Assembly: GCF_040833955.1 (NCBI RefSeq)
Contig: NZ_CP162134.1
Span: forward strand, 1-64,000
Reading direction: 5' to 3'
Source: Leptospira sp. WS60.C2
Lineage (GTDB): Bacteria; Spirochaetota; Leptospiria; Leptospirales; Leptospiraceae
DNA length: 64,000 nucleotides
Positions 8,268-18,279 of this stretch are shown here, one piece after another; the stretch's first letter is position 1, and each line of letters begins with the position of its first letter. The position numbers were made by a program, and so were the translations under genes. The notes beneath the pieces were generated by a model that searched no databases, was not told the DNA's origin, and was given only the letters and a program-made list of their open reading frames with translations.

Positions 8268-10575
8268 TTTTAGGGAAGTAGATTGTAAATTTGCTTCCTT
8301 CTCCCATCGTACTTTCCACAAAAATTTCCCCAGACATCTTTTCGACTAGAGATTTGACAATGGAAAGGCCTAGCCCAGTTCCACCTATTTTTTTATTATC
8401 TGTAGATGGGATTCGAAAAAAACGATCAAAGATTTGATTTTTGTAAGTTGGATCAATACCAATCCCTGTATCCTCTACAATAATCTCTACTTTGCCGTTG
8501 GATTCTTTCAGCGAGATTCCGATTTTACCTTTGAAAGTATACTTGAGTGCGTTGACATATAAATTGGTGATGATTTGGGAAAATTCAAATTTAATTCCAC
8601 GAATGTGGAGTCCTTTTTTAAGAGATAGTTCCCATTCAATCGGCTTTCCCTTTGCTAGGTGTGAATTCATATGGATAACATCTTCAATCACAGGAACAGG
8701 ATCAAATATTTCGATGACTTCTGCTTCGTTGTCTTTTTCTCGAGACGTTGTGAGTTTAAGAAGGTTCTCTATGAGAAAACTCAATCGTTTCGCATTTTTG
8801 TCGATGACTTCTAACATATTGATATGTTCTTTGTTAAACGGCAAAGAGGAGTCAGATTTGAAAAATTCTAAATAACCACGTATGTTTGTCATTGGACTTC
8901 TCAGTTCGTGGCTAACATTGGAGATAAATTCATGTTGGAGGCGTTCTTGTTCTTTTCTTTCCGAATTTGGGCGAAACTGTACTTGGTATCTTTTTTTAGG
9001 TGATAAAAGTATGGAAGTAAAACTAATATCTACTTCCAGCTTGGAGCCATCTTTTGCCAGGATTTCTACATCGGGTAGTGATAACATTGTATCAGAGGAT
9101 AAGTCTGAACCAAAACGTAACTGATTGGATACTTGATTTCCAAGGATGATGTCCTCGATATTCATTTTTGTGATATCGCCACGTGTATATCCAGTGAGAG
9201 ATCGGAATTGATTATTTGCTTCTAAGATACTTCCAGTATCTGCGTCTACTAATGCAATGGCTTCTCTAGAGAATTCAAATAGATATCGATACTTTTCTTC
9301 AGAATACTGCAAATCAACTGCGGATCGGTCTAGTTTGATTTCCAAAATAGAGATCAAATTTTCCAATTCCGTGATCTCTTCTCTCTGTAGTTCAATTTTT
9401 GCATTAAAAGAATCTAACATTGAATTCACGAGAACTTTTACGCGATTATCTAGTTGGAGTGTTTCGTCTGTGTTTAGTCGTGAGCTGTAATTTCCTTGGA
9501 GCATGTCCAAAACAAGGGAATTGACATCCACAATGAGATGTCTAACAGCATTGAGTTTGCGATAATTGATTTGAGATGGAGCGTGCAATTTTACATTTGT
9601 AGGCTCCTGAAAGCTAGACAACTTTCGTACATCAAACACTTTCTTAGGTTCCAAAGCTGACAAGATCTCTTCAAAATCTAGAGCTGATTGTACTGCCTCT
9701 GGTTGGATGACTCGTCGGATTAACCGAAAGTAAACATCTTTTAATAAAGGGAAAAGTGTTGTCTCGTCACCTTTGTATGAGAAGACACCTTTTTGAATGA
9801 GGGGGTGTGCTGTGAGTAAATTCTTAGTCTCCCCTACTCTGAGGTGTGGATAAAAATGAGAGAGTTGCAAATCCTCCCATAAATTCCCATGGTAATCTCT
9901 GTTGGCATTCTGTAAAAATTCGATGGCTTTCTTTACACCAAGCAAAACTCCTGAGACCTCTCTGCCTGTTTTAAGAATGGCATCACCACTAAATGCCAGT
10001 AAGGTGGAAGGATATAGAATGTCATTCTTGAGAAGTGGTAGGTCTAAGGTATTGGCAAAATCTTGAAAATTTCTGAGAAATGGGCTTGAAAATGGATCTG
10101 ATACGAGTCCTAGGCAATTTGGTTTTAAAAACTCTTTCTCTTCCAAAAATCCAGGTGTGTCAATGTAACGCACTTTGACTGGATTCTTGGGCGCATATTC
10201 TTCTAAGAATTTTTCGGCAAATAATCTTTCTATCGAATTGGTATGGGGTACGGGGAGAATGTAGGCCTTATTTCTTGTTAGGTCTTCTGGTTTGAATTGG
10301 AATCTGGAATAAAAGGATAAAGGTGAATGATAGAGATAAATTCCCTTATAGATTCTTTTTAGTTTTGATTTTTTTAAAAAACTTTCCTGGAGATATGCAA
10401 TGGTTGGAACTTCACCAGCTTCCACACGACCAGCGTCAAGTAAAGGTAAAATGGCTTTATGGTGTGTATTGAGATGGAGTGTGACTTTGACACCGAATTC
10501 TTCGAAGTAACCTTTTTTGTAAGCTACAACAATGGGTAAGGAGCTGAGTCGACTTGTTATACAAATCTGGATCAC
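8251..10575 (-). CDS. Histidine kinase with a substrate-binding-protein-like (NMT1/SsuA-type) N-terminal sensor, PAS, HisKA, HATPase
   Basis: A 774-aa protein starting at GTG 10575. Residues 1 to about 330 resemble an ABC-type periplasmic binding protein of the NMT1/THI5/SsuA kind (SSLPIVVAYKKGYFEEFGV at the N-terminus). There is no signal peptide and no transmembrane segment anywhere, so the sensor should act in the cytoplasm. A PAS domain follows (about 430-540: ALVDADTGSILEANNQFRSL). HisKA has phospho-acceptor His556 in FISNVSHELRSPM. The ATPase has N675 (N box), DTGIGI (702-707) and GGTGLGL (731-737). No response regulator is adjacent; the nearest lone receiver is at 47314. The ligand could be a small molecule such as a pyrimidine, sulfonate or nitrate, but this is a guess. 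Confidence 0.85.
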   Translation of the reverse strand: MIQICITSRLSSLPIVVAYKKGYFEEFGVKVTLHLNTHHKAILPLLDAGRVEAGEVPTIAYLQESFLKKSKLKRIYKGIYLYHSPLSFYSRFQFKPEDLTRNKAYILPVPHTNSIERLFAEKFLEEYAPKNPVKVRYIDTPGFLEEKEFLKPNCLGLVSDPFSSPFLRNFQDFANTLDLPLLKNDILYPSTLLAFSGDAILKTGREVSGVLLGVKKAIEFLQNANRDYHGNLWEDLQLSHFYPHLRVGETKNLLTAHPLIQKGVFSYKGDETTLFPLLKDVYFRLIRRVIQPEAVQSALDFEEILSALEPKKVFDVRKLSSFQEPTNVKLHAPSQINYRKLNAVRHLIVDVNSLVLDMLQGNYSSRLNTDETLQLDNRVKVLVNSMLDSFNAKIELQREEITELENLISILEIKLDRSAVDLQYSEEKYRYLFEFSREAIALVDADTGSILEANNQFRSLTGYTRGDITKMNIEDIILGNQVSNQLRFGSDLSSDTMLSLPDVEILAKDGSKLEVDISFTSILLSPKKRYQVQFRPNSERKEQERLQHEFISNVSHELRSPMTNIRGYLEFFKSDSSLPFNKEHINMLEVIDKNAKRLSFLIENLLKLTTSREKDNEAEVIEIFDPVPVIEDVIHMNSHLAKGKPIEWELSLKKGLHIRGIKFEFSQIITNLYVNALKYTFKGKIGISLKESNGKVEIIVEDTGIGIDPTYKNQIFDRFFRIPSTDNKKIGGTGLGLSIVKSLVEKMSGEIFVESTMGEGSKFTIYFPKINVIV

Positions 10576-10576
10576 A

Positions 10577-10609
10577 TGGCAACAATTCCATTTCCTGGAA
10601 TCGTTGCCA
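10577..10609 (-). promoter_or_regulatory. Hairpin abutting the GTG start of the sensor kinase
   Basis: TGGCAACAATTCC (10577-10589) and GGAATCGTTGCCA (10597-10609) pair over 13 bp with one mismatch, around a 7-nt loop that reads AGGAAAT on the minus strand. The hairpin ends one base before the kinase start codon and begins 24 bp after the htpG stop. There is no T run, so it is not a standard terminator. The only Shine-Dalgarno-like sequence for the kinase sits in the loop. Confidence 0.6.
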
Positions 10610-10632
10610 AATCATTATGAGAAGAATTTGCC

Positions 10633-12465
10633 TTAGGAGGAAAAAATCTCCTGAAGAAATTCTGTTGTTCTTTTTGTATATTCTGAGACTTCTTTTTCGT
10701 CCATTACCTTGGCTGAAAGGAGTGAAAGATCATAAATCACTCGTGCTAACTTTTTGCCTTTTTCTGGATTCACACCTTCAAACGCTTGTAAGGCGGATTT
10801 TACCAGCGGTGATTTGGAGTTTACCATTAGAGTATGGGATTTTAGCAATGATTTAGTATCTTCACGGTTCAACATTGAGTTCATTTCTGTCATTCTGCGC
10901 ATAAATTCTGGTAGAAGGATCACTCCTGGAACCTCTACCGATTTAAGCGCTTCTACTTTGATTTGAACTCCCTCTTCTGGCAATGCAGACTGGAAGAGTT
11001 TTGTAATACGATTTGATTCCGTTTCATTTGCTTCGTTTACGATTTCGGATTTGGATTCTTTGTCTAACACTTGGTCAGCAAGTTCGGAGTCCACCCTCTG
11101 AAATTTCCAGTCTGGATTCTTTGTCTCTAAATGTTGGATGAGATGAGAATCAATTTTTGAATCCACTAATAAAGCTTCAAGACCTTGGGATTTGAGAAGT
11201 TGCATATAAACAGATCCCATTTCTGTTTCATTTGCATAAAAGATTTTATTCTGATTCTTTTCTTTGTTTTTTTCCCAATATTCAGAAACGGTTGAAAATC
11301 CATTTTCAGAGTTTTTGAAAATGAGATGATCTTTCATTGCATCATAGAATTTTTCATCCGTCAAAACACCATATTTTACGAAAATGGATATATCATTCCA
11401 ATTTTCTTCATACTTAGTTCGATTTTTTTTGAAATCGTCGATCAATCGGTCAGCCACTTTCTTGATGATGTGGTTGGAAATCTTTTTTACCAATGGATCG
11501 TTTTGTAAGTAAGATCTAGAAACATTCAATGGTAAATCAGGAATGTCGATTGTACCTTTGAGGATCGTTAAAAACTGTGGGATTAGTTCGCTTGCATTAT
11601 CGCTGACAAATACATGGTTACAAAATAGTTTGATTCCATTTTTAGAAGCCTCTAATTCGTGCGTAAGTTTTGGGAAATATAAAATTCCTTGTAAGCGGAA
11701 CGGATAGTCAACGTTAAGATGAATATGAAATAGTGATTCTCCAGAGAAAGGGAAAAGGTAAGAATAGAAGTCTTTGTATTCTTCCGGTGTGATCTTTGAG
11801 GGTTCTGCAGACCAGAGTGGTTTTTCTCGGTTTGCTTTTTCCCCTTGCACGTAAATAGCAACTGGTAAAAAGTCACAATACTTCTTGATTAATTCTTTGA
11901 GTTTCCACTTATCTAAATATTCTCCAGATTCGCTATCTAGATATAATGAGATTTTGGTTCCACGAGTGGTTTTGTCTATGGTCGTAATGGAGAAGTCTGT
12001 TCCAGATTCACTAGCCCACATGACGCCTGTTTGTCCTGCTTTGTAGGACTTGGTTTCGATGGTCACTTGTTTGGAAACCATAAAGGATGAATAAAAACCT
12101 AGTCCAAAGTGGCCGATGATTTCTGCTTTGTTTTCGGCATTTTGGTATTGTTTAGCAAAGTCGGTAGCCCCCGAGAAAGCAATTTGATTGATGTATTTTT
12201 TTACTTCATCAATCGTCATTCCAATTCCATTGTCTTCTATGGTGAGAATACGCTGATCGACATCAAAATTTAAATCAATTCTGTAGTCTGTGCCTCCTTC
12301 AAATTCTTCACTCAAAGAGATTTTTTTTAGTTTTGTAATGGCATCACTCGCATTGGAAACCAATTCTCTTAAAAAGATATCCTTTTCAGAATAGAGCCAT
12401 TTTTTGATGATAGGGAAGATGTTTTCTGTTTCGACACTTATTTTACCTTTTTCTTCAGCTGACAT
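10633..12465 (-). CDS. htpG: Chaperone HtpG (Hsp90 family)
   Basis: A 610-aa protein with the full Hsp90 layout: N-terminal GHKL ATPase ([34 protein letters not shown] at about 38-53; DNGIGM), middle domain (about 220-480) and C-terminal dimerisation domain. It lacks the charged linker and the C-terminal MEEVD of eukaryotic forms, as bacterial HtpG does. It is an ATP-dependent cytoplasmic chaperone for stress-damaged clients. It follows batD by 3 bp and looks like the last gene of the bat operon, which suggests a stress theme. Length is close to that of E. coli HtpG (about 620). Confidence 0.97.
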   Translation of the reverse strand: MSAEEKGKISVETENIFPIIKKWLYSEKDIFLRELVSNASDAITKLKKISLSEEFEGGTDYRIDLNFDVDQRILTIEDNGIGMTIDEVKKYINQIAFSGATDFAKQYQNAENKAEIIGHFGLGFYSSFMVSKQVTIETKSYKAGQTGVMWASESGTDFSITTIDKTTRGTKISLYLDSESGEYLDKWKLKELIKKYCDFLPVAIYVQGEKANREKPLWSAEPSKITPEEYKDFYSYLFPFSGESLFHIHLNVDYPFRLQGILYFPKLTHELEASKNGIKLFCNHVFVSDNASELIPQFLTILKGTIDIPDLPLNVSRSYLQNDPLVKKISNHIIKKVADRLIDDFKKNRTKYEENWNDISIFVKYGVLTDEKFYDAMKDHLIFKNSENGFSTVSEYWEKNKEKNQNKIFYANETEMGSVYMQLLKSQGLEALLVDSKIDSHLIQHLETKNPDWKFQRVDSELADQVLDKESKSEIVNEANETESNRITKLFQSALPEEGVQIKVEALKSVEVPGVILLPEFMRRMTEMNSMLNREDTKSLLKSHTLMVNSKSPLVKSALQAFEGVNPEKGKKLARVIYDLSLLSAKVMDEKEVSEYTKRTTEFLQEIFSS

Positions 12466-12468
12466 ACG

Positions 12469-14046
12469 TTACTCCTTTGATTGAATTTTATTTTTAATTT
12501 GAATTACTCTATTTCGCTCTTCTTTTGATAGATGTGTGTAAATTTCGGCGAATGTTTTTCCTTGGTCTTTGCTGATGAGCTCCGTGAACCATAAGGAATC
12601 TGCCTCAGGAACGCCCTTTCTTCCCAAGGATTCCGATAGAAAAAAATTTCGTTTTTTGCCTAAACTTTCCACCATTTCAATGAAAGAGGAGACTTCTTTT
12701 TGAAATATGTATCGTTTAAGTCCGAGGTAGCCAATGATTCCAATTCCTGCAAGTAAAACTAAATACAAGAATGGTAATTTTAGGTTTCGGTTTTGTTGTG
12801 GTATGTTTGGTTGGGGTCCCATTTTTCGTTTCGGTAAGACAACAAACTCAGGGAATGGATGAAAAAAGGTGATGTATTTTTTTTCTGCCAAAGAAAAGAA
12901 GCTGAACGTATATGGGTCAATCTTTTCCCTTGAGGGTTTTGTGATTTGGTATCCATATAAATATTTAACTCTAGAATAGAATCCGTATTCACCCGATTCC
13001 AACTTCTGGAAGGTTTTCGATTTTGTTTGGGAAATGAATTTGATATTGGCATTATCAAATTCCATGGGCAAAATTCCTTCATATCCCCCCTCCCCTTCGA
13101 TGATCACTTCAAAGTAAGCAGTCTCAGCTTCATGCACTTGTTTTTGTGTTGGAATCAAATTAAGCTTAAAATTGCCAATCGCACCTGTAAAGGAAACAGG
13201 CGCTCCTTTAGGAAGATCCATTACAATTACTTTTGCTGGAGTTGTTTCGACTGTTTCTTGTAAGGAATTGAACCGAAGACTATCACCAGTGATAAATTTT
13301 GTCTTACCAATGGAATATGTGCCTGACTTAAGTGCTGTTAGGCCATAGATCTCCTTTGAGAAAACTAGTGTTTTTCGTAGAATTTGATTTCTTACGATTT
13401 CTGGCTCAATTTGTACGGTTACTTGTCTTAAAGTTTCCGAGAGAAAGAAGGGGAATGCGATGGATTGGTTTGGATCCCTTTCTAAGAAAGGTTGTCTGTA
13501 TTGGTTATAATATAAAACATAGTAACCAACAATCGGTTCACCTTTATAAAAGACGGATTTATTCGTATGAAAAGTTACTTCTGGTTTTTCTTCTGGAGCT
13601 GGCTCATCTATATCAAAAGAAAATGGATTTAGAAATTGATTCTGAGAGTTCTTTGATCTTTTTTTTACTTGGAAGGTAATTGGAGGTGATGTGTATTGTT
13701 TTTTGTCATACTCGACAGTGATTTCAGGTAATTGAAACGTCCCTTCCCTTTCTGTATCTACATAGAAGTTGATGATTTGTGATTTTGATACCTTGAAATT
13801 AATGATTTGAGTTTCTGTTCCACTTCCAACATACCTAACACGAACACCATTTTTTTTGATATTTGTCTGTAAGGTTCGGAATGGTTTGTCTCCATATGCC
13901 TTGACCTCTAGTTTTGCAACTTCACCTAATGTAAATTCGTTTGGATGAAAGAAAAACTCTACGTCCGCTGCTAGTAGCGAAGAAACATTGAACAGAAAAA
14001 AGGTAAAAATGGCAAAAGACTTTTTACCAAAATTTTTCATTATCAA
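12469..14046 (-). CDS. batD: BatD, oxygen-tolerance membrane protein
   Basis: A 525-aa protein with an N-terminal signal peptide (FGKKSFAIFTFFLFNVSSLLAADV), a long extracytoplasmic beta-rich region with repeated immunoglobulin-like segments (FFFHPNEFTLGEVAKLEV; VTFHTNKSVFYKGEPIVGYY), one transmembrane helix near residues 415-435 (LPFLYLVLLAGIGIIGYLGL) and a short cytoplasmic tail. This matches the BatD family of the Bacteroides aerotolerance operon. It probably works with the VWA proteins BatA and BatB at the membrane. It overlaps batB/C by 23 bp. In spirochaetes deletion of bat genes has, as I recall, not produced a simple oxygen-sensitivity phenotype, so the role stays open. Confidence 0.88.
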   Translation of the reverse strand: MIMKNFGKKSFAIFTFFLFNVSSLLAADVEFFFHPNEFTLGEVAKLEVKAYGDKPFRTLQTNIKKNGVRVRYVGSGTETQIINFKVSKSQIINFYVDTEREGTFQLPEITVEYDKKQYTSPPITFQVKKRSKNSQNQFLNPFSFDIDEPAPEEKPEVTFHTNKSVFYKGEPIVGYYVLYYNQYRQPFLERDPNQSIAFPFFLSETLRQVTVQIEPEIVRNQILRKTLVFSKEIYGLTALKSGTYSIGKTKFITGDSLRFNSLQETVETTPAKVIVMDLPKGAPVSFTGAIGNFKLNLIPTQKQVHEAETAYFEVIIEGEGGYEGILPMEFDNANIKFISQTKSKTFQKLESGEYGFYSRVKYLYGYQITKPSREKIDPYTFSFFSLAEKKYITFFHPFPEFVVLPKRKMGPQPNIPQQNRNLKLPFLYLVLLAGIGIIGYLGLKRYIFQKEVSSFIEMVESLGKKRNFFLSESLGRKGVPEADSLWFTELISKDQGKTFAEIYTHLSKEERNRVIQIKNKIQSKE

Positions 14047-15673
14047 GGGAACCTCCCCTCTTATTTTTTAAAATAGAGTCTTGGGAAAATGGTTCAAAGA
14101 TTCTATCGATTTCAGATTGACTCTGTCTTGGGTTCCCCTTTTCCTCTTTTTTGTTTTGAGATGACGGAGGATTTTCATTTTGGTTCCCCCCTTGTCCTTG
14201 GGATTCGCCTTTGTTTTGATTGGATCTTTGTTTTTTTGTTAGGTGCTCAATATTTTTTTTTGCTGAAATTTGGTTTGGATTTTGTTTTAAACTCTCCATA
14301 TATGATTTAAGCGCATTTTCTCTTTCACCTAATTTGGAATAGATGTTTCCAAATGTCATATGCGCTTTTGATTTTAAATCTTGGTCCGCTTTCGGGTGGG
14401 ATAGGATTTTGTCAGATAGTTCTTTTGCTTCCTTGTATTTACCAAGTTGGTAGGCATTTGCGGATTCATTGTAAAGTAATCTTGGATCGTCTTGAATATA
14501 TTCTTTGGCTGTAGAAAACTCTTTTTCGCTCTCCTTGTAATTTTTTTCGTAATAAGATTTTGTTCCTCTTTGAATCGCATTCCCGCCTGGATCCAATTCC
14601 CAAGCTTCTAAAGTGTTTTGGTAAATGAGGAGTGTGAAAAAAAGAAGGAGTGCTTTGAGGGGAGATTTTATTTGAATTCCAATAGAGAGAATGCGTTCCA
14701 AGAACATAAAGAGAAAAGAGAGTAATAAAAAGGGATGGGCTCCATCTTCTTTTTTGAATTTCTCCAATCTTTGAATTTTGTTTTTTTTCAAGGTTTTGAC
14801 TGTCTCAACCAATCGGTAAGCTCCATCAGGGTAAAACGAGACATTATCATAGGATCCGTTATACCTCTCTGCCATTGCTTCCAACAGTTCCCGATTCAAT
14901 TTGGAAACTATCACATTGTCTCCGTAAGGTGAGTCGACAAGATTTGAGTCGTATGTTACAAATCCACCTTTTCCGGAATTTGGTTCTCTAAATTCGATAG
15001 GACCTCCTTCCTCTGTTCCGATTCCCCAAACCATGACCTCACCTTCGATATTTGGTAATGTTTGTTTTTCATGATCTTCACCATCAGTCACTATCACTGT
15101 GATGGTCGATTGGAAGCTCTGGTTTTTTTTACGCACCTTCCCTACTCGCTCTAATGCCACAGCTAGATTGGTTCCTTTTGTCCCTACCATTTCAACACTT
15201 AGTGATTGTATATAGTCGGAAACAGCGGAAAGATCAGATGTCATTGGACAAAATGAAAATGATTGTCCTGCAAAAACAATGATTCCAATTCGATTCCCTT
15301 TTAAATCAGGTAAAAGTCGTAAACTTAGATCTTGAAATCTTTTAAGTCGATTTGGTTTAACGTCAGTTGCATACATCGATAGACTCACATCGACCACGAA
15401 TAAAATGTCCGTAGATTCGAATTCTTTCGTCGCTTCAACGTCAATTGGTTTTACTTTATAAAGGGAGAGTGCCGCAAAAATCAGAGCTAACAGAAAACAT
15501 ATGGATCTAATCAGTAGCAGAATGGAATTCGCAAGAGAAAGTCTTCCTTTGATAGAAACATTTTCTTTGGTAAACTGTTTTGCTTTAAAATTAACAAACA
15601 ACTTAATACCAGAAATGAAAATACCAAGCAAAAGAGTGATAAAGCCAAAGTATATAATTGAATTCGTTTCCAT
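14024..15673 (-). CDS. batB: BatB-BatC fusion: VWA membrane protein with C-terminal TPR domain
   Basis: A 549-aa protein. Two N-terminal transmembrane segments (about 7-27 and 50-71) are followed by a von Willebrand A domain with intact MIDAS D95-x-S97-x-S99 and TDGED. A further hydrophobic region (about 315-350) leads into a TPR domain (about 355-480; KSYYEKNYKESEKEF, NAYQLGKYKEAKEL, GNIYSKLGERENALKSY) and a Gln/Asn-rich, probably disordered tail. In other bacteria BatB (VWA) and BatC (TPR) are separate genes; here they are one polypeptide. It lies between batA (1-bp overlap of stop and start) and batD. The likely site is the inner membrane. Confidence 0.9.
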   Translation of the reverse strand: METNSIIYFGFITLLLGIFISGIKLFVNFKAKQFTKENVSIKGRLSLANSILLLIRSICFLLALIFAALSLYKVKPIDVEATKEFESTDILFVVDVSLSMYATDVKPNRLKRFQDLSLRLLPDLKGNRIGIIVFAGQSFSFCPMTSDLSAVSDYIQSLSVEMVGTKGTNLAVALERVGKVRKKNQSFQSTITVIVTDGEDHEKQTLPNIEGEVMVWGIGTEEGGPIEFREPNSGKGGFVTYDSNLVDSPYGDNVIVSKLNRELLEAMAERYNGSYDNVSFYPDGAYRLVETVKTLKKNKIQRLEKFKKEDGAHPFLLLSFLFMFLERILSIGIQIKSPLKALLLFFTLLIYQNTLEAWELDPGGNAIQRGTKSYYEKNYKESEKEFSTAKEYIQDDPRLLYNESANAYQLGKYKEAKELSDKILSHPKADQDLKSKAHMTFGNIYSKLGERENALKSYMESLKQNPNQISAKKNIEHLTKKQRSNQNKGESQGQGGNQNENPPSSQNKKEEKGNPRQSQSEIDRIFEPFSQDSILKNKRGGSLDNEKFW

Positions 15674-16626
15674 CAGATTTTCTCTTTTAAAGGATAGATT
15701 TTGAGTGATAGATGGAGGAAAAGAAAAAGGAAGAAAATAAATACATAACTTGGGAATTGAGTTTCATGAATTTCAAGCGGCTTTGAGGGTAAAGAAGTAA
15801 CTTCCAGACGATTGATTTCATTCAATACTTCCTCTAATACTTCAGGTGATTCAGCTCTAAAAAATTTTCCATTCGTGTTGGAAGAAATTTTAAGCAAAGA
15901 ATCATAATTTACCTCGTATTGCCCTTCTTCTTTTCCAATGCCAATGCAGTAAACCTTGATACCTAGTGTCTGGCTTGTATAAGCAGCTGTTTCTGGATCT
16001 AATTTTCCAGTATTGGAAACCCCATCAGTCAGTAGGATGATGATTTTAGATTTTGCTTCTGAGTTCCTAAGTCGATACGTGGATAAAACCAAAGCATCGC
16101 CAATCGCAGTTCCTTGCTCTTCGATATCTTCGTTTGAGGTGTCTGTGATTAGTTCTTCCAAAGCATATCGGTCACTCGAAAGTGGCGACTGGAGATACGC
16201 CGCGCCCGCAAAAACAACGATTCCAATGCGATCATAGATTCGTTTTTTGATGAATTGTTTTAATAAATCTTTCGAGACGGATAGTCTATTTTTGGGTAAA
16301 AAATCATAAGAGTTAACCATCGATCCTGAGATATCCAAGGCAATCATGATATCAATTCCTTGCGTATTATCAGGTGCGAGTTTGTAATTGGAACCAGGTC
16401 CTGCAGCAGCGAAAATTAAAAATAACATGGAAACATATACCAATAATTCTGATATTAAAAGTAAGGTTTTTCGAAGTTCGACCCATACAGATCCATTGAT
16501 TTTCTGGAATCGATCCGATTTGATTGAAAAGATTGGGCCGTACGGATTTTGTTTCCATTGGAAAAATAATAGAATCAGAATGGGAATTATCAACAATAGA
16601 AGATAAGGTCTTTGAAACTGATCCAT
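15673..16626 (-). CDS. batA: BatA, VWA-domain membrane protein
   Basis: A 317-aa protein with N-terminal transmembrane helices (about 8-22 and 55-75), a von Willebrand A domain with intact MIDAS D98-I-S100-G-S102, [10 protein letters not shown], and a C-terminal transmembrane helix ([17 protein letters not shown]). This is the typical BatA layout with the VWA domain outside the cytoplasm or at the membrane surface. It abuts the upstream small membrane protein (1 bp between) and overlaps batB/C, so the set is translated together. It is likely to form a complex with BatB and BatD, with MoxR as the AAA+ partner. Confidence 0.9.
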   Translation of the reverse strand: MDQFQRPYLLLLIIPILILLFFQWKQNPYGPIFSIKSDRFQKINGSVWVELRKTLLLISELLVYVSMLFLIFAAAGPGSNYKLAPDNTQGIDIMIALDISGSMVNSYDFLPKNRLSVSKDLLKQFIKKRIYDRIGIVVFAGAAYLQSPLSSDRYALEELITDTSNEDIEEQGTAIGDALVLSTYRLRNSEAKSKIIILLTDGVSNTGKLDPETAAYTSQTLGIKVYCIGIGKEEGQYEVNYDSLLKISSNTNGKFFRAESPEVLEEVLNEINRLEVTSLPSKPLEIHETQFPSYVFIFFLFLFLHLSLKIYPLKEKI

Positions 16627-16627
16627 G

Positions 16628-17467
16628 TTAGGTCAAAAAATCCTTTTTGATTTGTTCCCAAATCGTTAGTGCATCTTCTTTGCTTATAATATGTTTATTC
16701 TTTGTATATTTTAGAGTGCGAAAGTAAAGACGTAAGTCTCTAATTTTTCCATCAGGAATGTGAGTTTTATCATGTAAAATAGCTAAAAACTCAGAATCAG
16801 TACAACCCAATAGATTTTCCTTGAATTGCTCTGAGTAGACTTCTTTTAAATATTCACTTACCTTAAAGATGAGTTCTTTTTCCGAAATCTCGTCTGAGTT
16901 TAAATACGTTTCTAAATGATGTAGTCTTTTGGTTGACTCTGGTAGCTTAGGATTTTTTTCCCACAATGCATCCACTATCTTTGGTTTTGATTTCCAATAG
17001 AGATACAATGCATATAGGATGTATAAGTTAAAACATGTAAAAAGGATTAATCCAATTAGACGAAGTGCATATGGGCCAGAAAACACGATCGGAGGATCAA
17101 TGTCTTCGATTTCCGTTTCTTGCCCCGTTAAATTAGATAATACAGTGATTTTTAGTTTCGAGTGAGTTTCTAACCCGTTTTCTTTCCATGTAGTGGGAAG
17201 GAAAAATTCCCCAGGTGTGAAGAAGATAACAGATGCATTAATTCTATTTTCTTCTTTTTTAACGGAAAGAATTTCAAAGGAAGGAAGGGAATTATCTTCA
17301 TAAAATTTTCCTTCTGAGAGACTGACATCACTTGTGTTATCATTTTCCCATTCGATCGAATATAAAACGGTATCTCCCACATAAATTTGTTCCTGTTTCA
17401 ATGTTTCTTTGGGTGAAGCACCGATTGAAGAGATAAAAACAAGTATGAAAATAACAAATCTAAACAT
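16628..17467 (-). CDS. Bat-operon membrane protein, DUF4381-like
   Basis: A 279-aa protein with signal peptide (MFRFVIFILVFISSIGASP), an extracytoplasmic beta-rich region of about 120 residues (QIYVGDTVLYSIEWEND), one transmembrane helix near residues 140-160 (ALRLIGLILFTCFNLYILYALYLYW) and a helical cytoplasmic C-terminal part (YLKEVYSEQFKENLLG). The layout matches the small protein usually found between DUF58 and batA in moxR-bat operons (DUF4381-like). It overlaps the DUF58 gene by 8 bp and lies 1 bp from batA. A structural or adaptor role in the Bat complex is inferred from context only. Confidence 0.65.
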   Translation of the reverse strand: MFRFVIFILVFISSIGASPKETLKQEQIYVGDTVLYSIEWENDNTSDVSLSEGKFYEDNSLPSFEILSVKKEENRINASVIFFTPGEFFLPTTWKENGLETHSKLKITVLSNLTGQETEIEDIDPPIVFSGPYALRLIGLILFTCFNLYILYALYLYWKSKPKIVDALWEKNPKLPESTKRLHHLETYLNSDEISEKELIFKVSEYLKEVYSEQFKENLLGCTDSEFLAILHDKTHIPDGKIRDLRLYFRTLKYTKNKHIISKEDALTIWEQIKKDFLT

Positions 17468-18278
17468 TCTTTGTCACTTTAAATAGAGGTAAGATTTGAT
17501 TGTGTAGTTTTTGGTTTGGATCTATTTTAATTAATTTCTTCCCGAATAATTGTTTTGCTGCGCTAGTGTCTTTCTCTATGGTAAGGTTTGTCTTTCTGAT
17601 TTCGGTAGTCTCATGTGAGATTGGTTGAAAGAACCTCAACCAAAAAGGAAATTTGATTTCATCTATCGAATCTTCAATCCAGACTCCATACTGATCCCAA
17701 ACTTTCGGAAGTGGTGAGTTTTTTGTCCATTCTGAGAGATCGTTAAAATCACTGATCCAATAAGTCACTGCATACTTTGGATGAATTTTATACGCATATT
17801 GGAATGCTTCTGTATAGTGAGTTCGATAACCTCGTTTTTGTTTGTTTAGAGATTCGAAATAAGTGAGAATCTCAGTTTCGGTTTTTAGCCATTTGTTAGA
17901 GGATAGATTACAGTCAGAAAAACTAACTATAAATATACGATTTCCTATTTTTATATGTAAAAGAGATAAAAACAAAGCCAATTGGAACGAAGTAGAAGCT
18001 TTATTTGCATCCATGGATTGGCTAAAATCAATAAATATAATGATTGTCGCATCTTTCTCTTCATAAAATTCCTTTGTATGAAGTTCACCTGTTCGAGATG
18101 TTACATTCCAGTCAATATAACGAATGTCATCCCCATATTGATAATTTCTTACTTCTTTGAAATCAAGGCCTCTACCACGATCGGAAGTGTATAACAAACC
18201 TCTCCTGTTTGATGTGAATTTCTTTTTTGATTCCCATTGTAAAACTTGGAGTAACCTTTTCAACTCAGGGTCAAGCAT
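17460..18278 (-). CDS. DUF58 VWA-like protein of the moxR-bat operon
   Basis: DUF58 family member. The frame opens at 18353, but that would overlap moxR by 74 bp; the ATG at 18278, right after the moxR stop, gives MLDPELKRLLQ, the usual DUF58 N-terminus, and a 272-aa protein. The family core is visible: GRGLDFKEVRNYQYGDD followed by IRYIDWNVTSRTGEL, and a degenerate MIDAS-type IIFIDFSQSMD. No transmembrane segment. DUF58 proteins occur with MoxR AAA+ ATPases and VWA proteins, as here, and are thought to act as cytoplasmic adaptors. The reaction, if any, is not known. Confidence 0.85.
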   Translation of the reverse strand: MLDPELKRLLQVLQWESKKKFTSNRRGLLYTSDRGRGLDFKEVRNYQYGDDIRYIDWNVTSRTGELHTKEFYEEKDATIIIFIDFSQSMDANKASTSFQLALFLSLLHIKIGNRIFIVSFSDCNLSSNKWLKTETEILTYFESLNKQKRGYRTHYTEAFQYAYKIHPKYAVTYWISDFNDLSEWTKNSPLPKVWDQYGVWIEDSIDEIKFPFWLRFFQPISHETTEIRKTNLTIEKDTSAAKQLFGKKLIKIDPNQKLHNQILPLFKVTKNV

Positions 18279-18279
18279 T

